Part shown: positions 1 to 10,200 of the stretch, piece after piece
Layout: each line of letters starts with the position of its first letter
Position numbering within the stretch: the stretch's first letter is position 1
NCBI GenBank assembly: GCA_002405525.1
Contig: DHLY01000117.1
Coordinates: 2,648-14,352 of the forward strand
DNA: 11,705 bases
Direction: 5' to 3'
Source of the DNA: Proteobacteria bacterium UBA4656
GTDB taxonomy: Bacteria > Pseudomonadota > Gammaproteobacteria > Xanthomonadales > Ahniellaceae
Notes under the pieces: generated by a model
The model's database searches: none
Told to the model about the DNA's origin: nothing
Seen by the model: only the letters and a program-made list of their open reading frames with translations
Program-made: the position numbers and the translations under genes

Positions 1-450
1 CTGTTCCTGGCCGGCCAGCCGCTGCACGCCGAGGCGATCGCCGACACGCTGGGCATCGCGCGCTCCAATGCCAGCAACAGCCTGCGGGAACTGATCAACC
101 TGAAACTGGCGGCGGTGGTGCACCTGCTGGGCGATCGCCGGGACCACTTCGAGACCTTCACCGATCCCTGGCTACTGTGCCGAACCATCGTCCGGGAGCG
201 GAAAGCCCGCGAGTTTGATCCCACCGTGCGCGTCCTCGAAGCCTGCATCGACGATCCCGCTTTCGCCGCCGAGGACCCTGCGCGGCAGCAGCGGATCCGC
301 GCGACCCTGGCGCTGATGGAGCAGGTGTCCGGCTGGATCGACGAGCTGCTCGAACTCGACCCTCAGACCCTCGCCCGGCTGATGAAGCTCGGCGGCCGGG
401 TCGGCCCGCTGCTGGGGCTGCCGGCGCCGCGGAAGGCGCCCCGCCGATGA
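1..450 (+). CDS. GbsR/MarR-family transcriptional regulator, 5'-truncated by window edge
   Basis: The reading frame is open from base 1 to a TGA at 448-450, giving 149 residues; the true start lies outside the window, and an internal GTG at 115 is not the start because the DNA-binding helices lie before it. The first 40 residues form a winged helix-turn-helix: 'AEAIADTLGIARSNASNSL' carries the recognition helix, and 'VVHLLGDRRDHFE' looks like the beta-wing, with the GDRR.H(F/Y)E pattern typical of the GbsR-like (COG1510) branch of MarR regulators. The rest is helical and probably forms the dimer interface. GbsR-type proteins usually run to about 160-200 residues, so only a short N-terminal piece is missing. 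It is a cytoplasmic DNA-binding regulator; target and ligand are unknown. The stop overlaps the next start, so the two genes are very likely co-transcribed and this regulator may control the downstream DCC protein. Confidence 0.88.
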   Translation: MFLAGQPLHAEAIADTLGIARSNASNSLRELINLKLAAVVHLLGDRRDHFETFTDPWLLCRTIVRERKAREFDPTVRVLEACIDDPAFAAEDPARQQRIRATLALMEQVSGWIDELLELDPQTLARLMKLGGRVGPLLGLPAPRKAPRR

Positions 451-923
451 ACAGGCCGTCGGTCCACGTCTTCTTCGACGGCTCGTGCCCGCTGTGTCGC
501 GCAGAGATCGGCGCGCTCGCCGACGCCGACGCCGAAGGCGTGCTCCGGTTGGTGGACTGCTCGGCGCCCGGCTTCGACGACGTCATAGCGCGCGAGGCCG
601 GCATCGGGCGCGACGCGCTGATGGCGGCGCTGCACGTGCGAGATGCCGACGGCCGCTGGCGGATCGGCATCGAAGCCTTCGAGGCGGTTTACCGCGCGGT
701 CGGGATCGAGTCGGTGGCGCGCCTGTGGGGCCACCCGCGGCTCAAGCCGCTCTGGGTGCGCGTCTATCCTTGGGTGGCGCGCAACCGCCAGCGTCTGTCG
801 CGCCTCGGCATCACCGGGCTGTTCGAGCGATGGGTGCGGCGCGAAGCCCGCCGCGCCGCGGCACAACGCTGCACCGTGGGCGTCTGCCCGGGCCCTCCCG
901 CCGCCTCCGACCAAAGGGATTGA
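447..923 (+). CDS. DCC-family (DUF393) thiol-disulfide oxidoreductase-like protein
   Basis: This 158-residue protein starts at the ATG inside ATGA, overlapping the regulator stop; a GGAAGG at 431-436 is a plausible ribosome site. Near the N terminus it has 'VFFDGSCPLCRAEI', the hallmark of the DCC family: an aspartate (D11) followed by a CxxC pair (C14, C17). A second family-like landmark is 'GIEAFEAVYRAVG' around residues 71-83. The C-terminal third is basic and carries 'YPWVARNRQRLSR', resembling the usual end of DUF393 proteins. Length fits the family (roughly 120-160). DCC proteins are predicted to have a thioredoxin-like redox fold, but their substrates are mostly unknown, so no reaction is assigned. 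Two further cysteines near the C terminus (QRCTVGVC) are not part of the canonical motif. Family assignment is confident; function is not. Confidence 0.87.
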   Translation: MNRPSVHVFFDGSCPLCRAEIGALADADAEGVLRLVDCSAPGFDDVIAREAGIGRDALMAALHVRDADGRWRIGIEAFEAVYRAVGIESVARLWGHPRLKPLWVRVYPWVARNRQRLSRLGITGLFERWVRREARRAAAQRCTVGVCPGPPAASDQRD

Positions 924-992
924 TCCGAAGCCGCCGCTCCGGAGCCGCACGCGCCCTTAGGCGACTCGGAGGACTGCCGGGCCGGACCCGAT

Positions 993-1010
993 TTGACGGG
1001 ACCTTGACGG
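993..1010 (+). promoter_or_regulatory. Tandem TTGACGG repeat, possible -35 element(s) or operator
   Basis: TTGACGG occurs at 993-999 and again at 1004-1010, eleven bases apart, about one helical turn. Each contains TTGAC, matching the start of a sigma-70 -35 box. The best -10 at 17 bases from the second copy is CAGGAT (1027-1032), only three of six consensus positions, so a sigma-70 promoter is weakly supported. The one-turn spacing would also suit a dimeric or tandem regulator site. Sequence-only guess. Confidence 0.25.
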
Positions 1011-1085
1011 ATGGCGCGGGTGGGTGCAGGATCGTCGCGCCGGTCACAACGGCGAACGACTCATGGGCATGGATGCCTGCACACC

Positions 1086-1140
1086 GGCTCCATGCGAGAC
1101 CCACGCCGACCTTCGGGTTGGCCTCTCGGCTGGAGGAGCC
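1086..1140 (+). promoter_or_regulatory. Leader RNA hairpin (UUCG tetraloop) with possible pairing to the Shine-Dalgarno
   Basis: GCCGACC (1105-1111) pairs with GGTTGGC (1116-1122), one pair being G-U, around a TTCG loop closed by C-G, a very stable tetraloop class. Outside it, GGCTCC (1086-1091) is complementary to GGAGCC (1135-1140), which overlaps the end of the GGAGG ribosome site at 1132-1136. If the outer helix forms it would partly hide the ribosome site. No known riboswitch class was recognised. Confidence 0.35.
1132..1136 (+). promoter_or_regulatory. Ribosome binding site deciding the start of the rhs gene
   Basis: GGAGG stands nine bases before the ATG at 1146. This ATG begins directly with a Sec signal peptide, whereas the in-frame ATG at 1011 has no comparable site, so 1146 is the preferred start. 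Confidence 0.75.
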
Positions 1141-1145
1141 TGTCA

Positions 1146-1238
1146 ATGTTCACACGGACGTTCATGCGGATGTCTCGCACGTTGGTGATGTTCCTGGGCG
1201 GCGCAATCCTGATCGCCCCGGCCACTCCCGCGCGGGCG
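1146..1238 (+). other. Sec signal peptide of the Rhs protein
   Basis: Residues 1-31 have a basic start (R4, R8, R11), a hydrophobic core 'LVMFLGGAILIAP' and an A-R-A cleavage motif (A29, A31), followed by mature 'AQPKSF'. There is no twin-arginine motif and no lipobox cysteine after the core, so ordinary signal peptidase I processing is expected. Confidence 0.85.
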
Positions 1239-4200
1239 GCGCAGCCCAAATCCTTCGATTCGATCTGTCTCGCGGCCCCGACCACCCGCAGCCCGGGCCC
1301 CGCGGACCTCATGCCCGGGCGCTACTTCAACACCCGCAGGGTCGGGCAGGGCTGGGACTTCTTCTGGTACGGCAATGTGCCGGATGGCCAGGGTGGCGAG
1401 GTACCCAATCGCCTGTTCGTTGTCTGGTACACGCATGAATACGCGGCCGGCGTCAGCGGAGATGTAGTGCCGGTCTGGTACGGGGCGGTCGGCGAGACCG
1501 GGACGACATGGAATGCGAACCAGCCGGTGTTCGGCTGGCGCGGGCATCTCTACCGGTTCAGGCTGACCACGACCCCACGCGGCAACTCCCAGCCGGGACA
1601 GGACACGTTTCGCCAGTGGTTGGCTGGCGGTCCGGCGGTCCCCGGGGGCTCGGCGGAGCAGGTCGGCACCCTGGAACTGTTCTTCGGCGGCAATGGCCTC
1701 GCTCCGGGCGGGCGACCGAATCAGGTTGCGGCCCGCTGGGCCTTGAACAACAGCCATCGCGTTGCGCCGGGACAGCAGATTCCGAGCGCCCCCATCGACG
1801 ACTGCCTCACCAATTACATCGTCGACGGTTCGGGGGTCACACCCGTCTCGTCCCTGACGGGCGTCTACATGGAAGACAATTCGGTCGGCATGTTCTGGAC
1901 GCCGGTGTACTGGACCCGGGACGCGGCTCAGTTCGAACACCACGGGTTCGCATACTTTGACCAGTCGGGCCATCCGCGCTGGCTGGTAGGTCATCCTTCG
2001 CAGCCGGCCGTGTCGTCCCATGTCTGCAGGACGTTCGCCACAACGTGGGGGAGCCAATGGCCCTCGGCCTGGCGGGCACGCCCCAGCGATGTCATGTGCA
2101 TGACCCGGGTGGGCTTCCAGAGGGCGGCGAACGCGTCGGTTCCCTATGCGCCGTGGGATCTGGATCGTCCCTACTACGAAGCGGTGACTGCCGCCATGTT
2201 GCGCCAGCGCGACGACAACGCTGCCGCGCCGAGCGCCGATCTCGGTCTCCTGCGGCTCGATCACTGGCTCAGCATGGCCAGTGTGGCCGGCGCGGATGGG
2301 GTGGCGCGACCGCCGGCGATCTGGGTCGGTGACTTGGCCACGCCCAGCACGACGAAGATGCGGAAGATCATTGGCCTGACCCGCGCACTGCTGCTGGACG
2401 ATGCTCAGAATCCGCCGGGCGGCAACACTTGCCGTCTCGAATTGGCCAACACGGGTACGCCCGGCGCCTGTCGGCTCAGGGCGCACTGGATGACGGAGGG
2501 TTCGTACCTCAATCTCACCCTCGTGCTGCATCGGCGGGACCTTCAAACCGGACGCACCGACCAGATCGAGGTGTCGCGCGGCATGATGCGGTCGCCAGCC
2601 GCCGGCTTTGCCGTGCCTGGCGGGGTCGGCATCACCGGCAACGTGGTTGCGGCCGGGCTGCTCGCGGATGAACGGGTGTCGCTGCGGGCGCTTGAGGGCC
2701 CGGGGTCAGCGGTGACGATCGCGGCGACGCCGGAAATCACGTCGGTCCTCAACCCCACTGCGGGCTGTTCCCTGCCCGGGTCTCCCGGGACCGTGCCCCC
2801 GCTGAGTTCCGACCCCGTTGTCACCTTGTCCGGCCTGGCCAACGGGGCGCTTCGCGCCAGCGCGAGCTATCCGCAACATGCCGGCTCGCCCTTCGCGATG
2901 CGGTTCCGTCTGTATGACGCAACGACTTCCCCTGAGCGGTATGTGGGCGAACGAAGCCTGGCTTATGGCAATGCGGGCTCCACCGCGCACCACGACTTCC
3001 AGGGCCTGACAGTCGGCACCCGTTACCGCGTAAGGGTGGACGCCTACAACCAGTGTGACCGGCGCGGGGCTTGGTCCAGTGGTGTGGTGGAGGTGCAACT
3101 GCCGCAAATGGCCGACCAGGATCTCGGGCTGGCCCCGCCCCTGGTGACGGGCGATCCCGGCGTCGGAACGCTTCCGCTGCAGTCCGGTGTGTCCGGCGGG
3201 GCTGCGACCTGGTCCCTGCCGATCGAGGTTCCGCCGGGCATCCAGGGCGTGCAGCCGACGCTTTCGGTGACCTACAACAGCCGATCGGGCAACGGCATCG
3301 CCGGGATGGGCACCAGCGTGAGCGGCTTGTCGTCCATCCATCGCTGCCCCGCGACCATGGCTACGGACGGTCACCCGCGTGCCGTGGACTTTTCCGAAAG
3401 CGACCGCCTGTGCCTCGACGGACAGCGCCTCATCGAGATCGTCATCAGCCCCGGCAAACCGAGCCTTTACGGTCAGGCCGGAACGACCTATCGCACGGAG
3501 ATCGACCAGCATCTGCGCGTCACGCAACTGGGCGGCAGCATCGGCTCGCCGGGCGCCGTCGTCTCGTTCCTCGTAGAGACGCGCAGCGGAGACGTGCTTC
3601 ACTACGGTGACGTGGCCGCCGATTCCGCGGCGGCGACGGCATGGGTCGCCATCCCCGGCGGAACCCAGCTCCATGCACTGACCTGGAACCTCAGGCGGCG
3701 GGCCAACCGGGCGGGCAATTTCATCGAGTACCGCTACGCGGCCCACGGTTCCGGCGAGCGGCTGTTGTCCACCATCCGCTACACCGGCACCGGCAGCAGC
3801 GAGGCCACCGGTGGGGTCAGCGGCAATCGCGAAATCCGTTTCGTCTACGAGTCGAGGCCGGACCCGGCATCCAGCTATCTGGCAGGTGGCCGAGTCGACC
3901 AGACGCGCCGGCTGCAAACCATCGAAACCAACGTCGCCAGCGTCGTGGCCCGACGCTACAGCTTCACCTATGGCTCGGCCAGCGCAAGTAGCGGGCGCAG
4001 CCTGCTGCGAGACGTTTCCCTCTGCGTCAGTACGGGCGAAACGGCCGCTGCCGTCAGCGAGTGCCTGCCGTCCACGAGCCTGTCGTGGCAGGAACAGCCT
4101 GTGCCGCGCAGTATCCGGCGACTGCCGCTGACCGACACTGCGATTCCGGCGCAGGCCTCGATATCGCTGCTCGACCTGTTTGCAACGGACCGCCGCGACG

Positions 4201-7200
4201 CGAACGGCAATCCCATCCCGCCCAAGGAGTTCCTCGAGCCGCTCGCGGACTTCGACGGCGACGGGACACTGGAGTATCTGTATCACTTCGTGATTCCGAA
4301 CCGCCCCGACACGCTTCGAGCCCGACTCATCAATCTCGGCGCGGACCGATCGTCGACCAGCATGCTGTCGCTGGACGCGCCGGACGCGGAGCACGTCCTG
4401 AAGTCCTCCGCCGGCGACCTCAACAATGACGGCCGTGCGGACCTGTGGGTCCCGACGCAACTCGGCGATGCCAACCGGCCCTGCGCCGGGGACGATGGAT
4501 GCGGGCTGGCGGTGATGCAGTGGCGGCCCGGTGCGACCTGGCCGGTCACGCGCTCGGGGTCGCCCTCCCTGGGCACCGTGTTCAGCAGGGAACCTCTGTT
4601 CTTCGAAGTTGATCCGGGGTCTCCGTCCTTGCCCGGTTTCGGCATCGCGGTGCCGATTCCCAAAGCGGCGAACCGGCGCTGGTTCATCGACGGCACCGGA
4701 GACGGCTTGCCCGACCTGTTTCTGGTCAACTGGCCGACCGGCCTCAACGATGGGACGCAGACCTCATGCGAACCGGTTCAACGGTACGGCGTGCCCAATG
4801 GTCCGGCCGTCAGTGGTCCCGAGATCCGCATCTATGAGAACCGCTCGGCGGACGGCGTCATCCGGTTCGCCGCCACGCCGATGGCGCGCGAGTGCCTGCC
4901 GCGGGGCAAGAGGCAGGTCGGGTTCGACCATCCACACTTCGCCTGGGATGTGACGGACGTTTCCGACTTGAATGGAGACGGCATCCCGGACATCGCCTTG
5001 CGTCCTGACCGTGGATTCCCATTCGCGAGTCGCGACATCGGCGTGAAGTTCGGGCGCAGCACGCCAGCGGGCGCTGGTCGTGCAACCTATCACATCGGGG
5101 GCGCGCTCGACTTCAAGGACCTGTTCGCGGACCGGAATGCCGTGAACGGCACCGGCGCCGTGGCCGAAGACAAGGTGCCGACGATGGATGTCGCGCGCTT
5201 CGTCGATGTCAATGGCGACGGGCTGCGCGACATCCACGTCGTCGGTGTCTGCGAGCGCGGTGGTCAAACCTACAGGCACGTGGACCTCGTGGCCCTGAAC
5301 ACGGGGCGCGCCGCGTCCAGGGCGCTGTTTGATCGTTTCGTCGGTCCGGTCGGCCCGGGCGGCATCCCGTTCCGGTATCACGAATGCCTGGAGCCCGGCG
5401 AGACCGTGCTGCGTGGCCCGGACTTCAGTGTGTTTGCCGATGTCGATGCAGACGGTCGCGATGAGCTGCTGCGGCCCACCGGTTTTGTGCTGCGGCAATG
5501 CATGTTCATCTTTGAGGGCGGGCCGAAGCCCAGGCAGTTCTGGAGTTGTCCGGAAAACCCACGGGGTGTCGGTCAGCCGCCGGTTGATAGCGGCCCCCTG
5601 CCCCCGGGGCGCGACCCGATTCTCGACACGATGTACCAGGATGGGCTTTCGGGCTGGGACCGCAGCCTGTACTACGCATCGGCCACGCGATTGCTCGTCG
5701 ATACCTCGGCGACACCACCGGTGCTGCGGACCGAGGTGGTTCCCGGCGCATTGGTCACGGACGCAGGTGGCAACCGGGTGCTGGATCTCTACGGCGACGG
5801 GCTGGCCGACACGCTGCTCAATCACAACTGCCCTATCGCTCCGATCGAGGGGCAGGAGCAGTGCCTCGTCCGGTTCCGTGCGCGCGATGGCGCAGGCAAT
5901 CCCCTCGTCGGATCCCACGGAACCTACGTCGGGGAAAGCCGTGGCGTGGAGGGCAATCCCGGCGATGTGCGATCGGTGCAGCGCGCGCCCTTGCTGCCGG
6001 ACCTGCTGTGGCAGGTGCGCGCCGCCGCCCCGATCGGGGTTCCCGGAGCGGCTGCAAAAGTGGCCCGCTGGTCCTTCGATCCGCTGTCCAGTCGCGCGGG
6101 CCGCACAGCACCGGGTGAACTGGCGCTCTACGCGCTGCCCACGGCCAGAGTCGCGCCGGCCAACCACTTCTACTTCACCTCGTCGATGCCGGTGGTGGCC
6201 TGGTTCGAGGAGTCGAACGGCAACGTGTCGCGCGATTCCTCGGTGCAGCGCCATGGGCTGATCCGCCGGACCTACGGTTATCGGGAGGCGCTCTACAGCG
6301 CCGAGGGACGCGGCTTGCGCGGCTTCAGGGCCATCATCGAGGAAGTCGATGGCCTATCCAGCAGCGCGACGCCGTCGGTGACGCCGGGCCTGCGCACGAC
6401 GACGGTCTATCGCCAGGCCTATCCGCTCAGCAGCGCGCTCGACTGCCGGTTCGTCAACAGTGTCGTCGACCCGGTGCCCGCGCTGGAGGATGGCAGCGGT
6501 TACATCGCGTGCCCGTCGGCGGCGCCGAGCACCGGCGGCACCGCGCCGCGGCTGCTGAGCTACACACGCGGCGGTACCGTGCCCGTATTGCGCCAGTGCG
6601 CGTCCGCGCCCTCGCCGGCATGCTATTGGGACCTGCAGGACCGATCCTCCGAATCGCGTACGTTCGACCCGCTGTCAGGGCGCCTCGTGACGGAGCAGAC
6701 CGCAACCGCCACGTTCGACAACTACGGCAATACGCTGAGCAGTCAGACGACGTCGACCCAGACCGATGCCAGCGGTCGCACCGCATCGCAGACCGAGCGC
6801 GTCAATCGAACGGTCATCGTGACGGAATCCCCGGGCTGGTTCGTCAATCGCGTGAGCCGCGAGACGGTGGAGGTCCAGTCGGCCTACACCGGCTATGCGT
6901 TTCCGACCGTGCCGCCGGGCGCCCAGACGCGGGCGACGACCCGCTTCTTCGATCACGACTACGATCCTGCGACCGGCAGAGGCACGCGGGACATCGATTG
7001 TGTTGCCAGCTACATGGGCAACGTTCCCACCAGTTCTTCGTGCCGGACAGCGGACGCCGCCGATCCGAACTGGCTGCACCGGCGAACGGTGCTCAGCAGG
7101 GACGGGGTGGGCAATGTGGCGAGCGCCCGAATCACGCTTCGCGCCAACTCGAAGTCCGGCAACACGGCGACGGTGTCGCGGAACGAGTTCACGGATTGGG

Positions 7201-10200
7201 GCTTTGGCGACGGCACGACCGCGCTGGACGCCGGCTACTTCCCGCGGCGCGTCGACAATGCGCAGGGGCACGGGGTCTGCACCGACCATGACCGGCGTTT
7301 CGGAACGCCGAAGCGCATCACGCGCCTGATGAATGCATCGCAGACCTGCGCGAGCCCGGGCGGCGCGCTCGTCGAGTCGGTCGTTCATGACGGCTTCGGG
7401 CGCGAGGTCTCCCGAATCGCCCCGCAAGCGCGGGATGGCGGGCAGGACATCCTCCTGGCTCAGCCGACGTCGGTCGTGCGGCAGTGGTGCACGACCGGTC
7501 GATGCGCGATCGCGCCGAGCGCACTCTATCGCGAGGTCCGGCAGCAGCGCGGCAGTGCCCCGACCGAGACCTATCACGATGCCGCTGGTCGCCCGATCGT
7601 CAGTGGGGTTGCCAGGTTCGGCGCCGACCCTTCGGCGGGCAGCGTCCTGAGGCTGAACTACAGCACGGCCACGTTCGACGATCTCGGACGAAAGATCGCC
7701 GAGGTCGGGCCATCGAATGCCGAGTCGTCGGGGCCGTCGACCGGTTTCATCTACGACCGCTTCGGCCGTTTGCGGGTCAAGGTACAGGATCGTGAACGTC
7801 TGGATGGCGGGGTGGGGCCGGGCGTCCTGCAGCGACTGGTCACCGCCTACAACCCCGACCGCGCGACGATGGGGGTGACGGTCGAAGCCTGTACGTCGTC
7901 GAGCCTGGCGCTGACGGTCGACCAGGCAGTCGCCTACCAGTGCAGCGCGCTGCCGTCGTACACCGGGCCGACGCGGCTGGAGATGAGCCGGGTCATGGAC
8001 GCGGGGGGGCGACCGCTGGAAACGGTCGATGCCAACAGGGGCTCGACCCGGTACGTCTACGACGGTGCCGGCAACCCGCTGGCGATTCAGGACGCCGCAG
8101 GGGTGGTGACGCGCGCGTCGTATGACGAGGCGGGTCGGCGGCGCAGCGTGGACGATCCCAACCAGGGTCGCTCCACGTTCGAGTACAACGGTCTGGGGGA
8201 GCTGGTTGAGCGGGCGGACGCGCGGGGCTGGGTGACGGTCTACAACCGCGATGTGCTGGGCCGGGTCTTGACGCGGACCTGGTCGGAGGACGGCGGTCTG
8301 CGCCTGCCGGGCAGTCGTTACCACGGCATCGACCGGTTCGATTACGACAGCGCCGGTTTCGGGCTGCTGGTGCGGGAGTCGCGGACGGTGTTCTCCAGCG
8401 ATCGTCCTGACGGCATCGACCCGGCGAATCCGCCGGCTTCGGCGCCGAGGGAGTCGTTTCTGGAGCGTGAATACGCTTTCGACACGCTGTATCGGGTGCG
8501 CACGACCACCACGCGGATGCAGAACCCCGGCCCGCAGAGCGCGACCACGCCTGGTTCGGTGGCGGTGACGACGGTTTACGACCGGAACACGGGTCGGGTG
8601 AAGCAGCGCACTTGGCCGCAGGGCGTGAGCGTGGGGATGGAGTACACGCCGCTGGGGTATCTGCGGCGGGAGCGGGTGCCGGAGTCGACCATTTACCGGG
8701 AGGTGATGGGCCACGACGCGTTCGGCAACGAAGTGGACGTCCGGCTTGCCGACGGGGCGCTGCGGCGGCGCCAGTACACGGAGGGTCGAAGCGGATACAC
8801 GACGGGGGTGTGCTACCAGCCTGGCGTGGCGTGGACGACCTGCGCACCTGGCGCGCTGGTGAATGTCGGGTACGCGTATGACGCGTTCGGCAACGTGAGC
8901 CGGCAGACGCAGGCGGGTGCGCGCCCTGGAGGGAGCGGTGCGGTGGTGGAGTCGTTCGGGTACGACCTGCTGCACCGCATGGTGTCCGCAAGCGGGGCGG
9001 TGAACGCGACGTACAGCTACAGCAGCACCGGGAACATCCTGAAGAAGTCGGACTTTTCGGCGGCCAACGACAGCGCCTACGCGTACGGAAACGTGGAGCG
9101 CAAGTCGATCGACCTGGCGGGGCCGAACGCGGTGCGGTCGGTGCAGTTGGCGGTGGGCGGGTCGATGCAGTACCGCTACGACCGGTCCGGCAACATGATC
9201 GCGCGCGACTGCCCGAACTGCGGGGCGGGCAACGGGCGCAGTTTCCAGTGGATCGACTACACGGTCGACCATCTGCCCAAGCGGATGCAGGCGGTGACGG
9301 ATCTGCCGGCGTCGGTGGGGGCGTACCCGCCGGCTGGGGATCCGGGGCTGGCGACGGACTTTTGGTACGGGCCGGACGGTCAGCGGTACGCGCAGTTCAT
9401 CAAGATGGGCAACCCGTCGCGCACCACGATCTACGTGGGCGAATACGAGCGCGACGAGGTGATCGGCAGCACATCGCCCTACATCGAGCACCGCTATGCG
9501 GTCGCACCCGGCGTGCTGGTGGTGCGTCGCGAATCGGGCAGTGCGGGCGGCACTCCGGCACAGCGGAGCGGAACCTACTACGTGCTGCGCGATCGGCTGG
9601 GGTCATCGACCAACGTCATCAAGGTCGACGGCACCGTCATTGCTCCGGAAGCCAACGAGCAGCACGGCTTCGGCCCCTTCGGCGAGCCGCGCACGGCCGA
9701 CTGGACCAACCCGCCCAATCGGACGTTCTACCCGCTCGGCGACAACGAGGATCTTCTGGACCCCGCGATCACCCGTCGCGGCTTCACCCAGCACGAGCAC
9801 CTCGACCGCCACAGCTTGATCCACATGAACGGTCGGCTGTACGACTACCTGCTGGGCCGATTCCTGGGGGTCGATCCCATCATCCAGTTCCCGACCAACT
9901 CGCAGTCGTTGAATCCGTATAGCTACATCTTGAACAATCCCCTATCCGGGACGGATCCGACGGGGTATGCGCAGGCACCCGCGAGTTGCAGTGCGGTGTC
10001 GGCAACTGAAGACGGCGCAGGCACTTGCCTATCTAATGGCGTTGAAGTCGCCTATGGCGTGAAAGATGGGCGCGTCGAGCTTGCATCTGCCTCTACGATG
10101 CAGGCCATAAGCGCAAGCAATGGGGCTGCGGCTCGCCTTGACCCGATGCCGAGCGCCGACCGGCCTGCGGCGCATGCAATTGGCTCCCAAGCCGAGATGC

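Larger units (their letters stand above)
924..1145 (+). other. Intergenic leader between the DCC gene and the rhs gene
   Basis: No convincing gene lies in this 222-base gap. After the DCC stop come two tiny inverted repeats (936-945 and 952-963), too short and lacking T-tracts to count as a terminator. A repeated TTGACGG lies at 993-999 and 1004-1010, followed by a short UUCG-capped hairpin and the Shine-Dalgarno of the large gene. An in-frame ATG at 1011 would extend the large protein upstream by 45 residues, but that extension is Arg-rich, has no good ribosome site and would bury the signal peptide, so I treat the stretch as untranslated. The promoter of the toxin gene is probably here. Confidence 0.6.

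Noticed and set aside
936..963. Inverted repeats after the DCC stop as a terminator
   Set aside because: Stems are only three to five bases with no T-tract.
1011..1145. Upstream in-frame ATG giving a 45-residue longer toxin
   Set aside because: No good ribosome site before 1011, the extra residues are Arg-rich and would place the signal peptide internally, whereas 1146 has GGAGG at nine bases.
8715..8895. 16-base exact direct repeat as possible insertion-site duplication
   Set aside because: Both copies encode the DAFGN of YD repeats in the same frame, so the protein repeat explains it, and no transposase lies between.
6675..9491. Very long minus-strand open frame (938 residues) opposite the YD region, and similar long ones at 1143-2546, 2706-4460 and 4764-6254
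   Set aside because: Antisense frames of high-GC coding DNA are often open; the translations are low-complexity Arg/His/Ala/Pro-rich with no domain, while the plus strand carries clear RHS domains.
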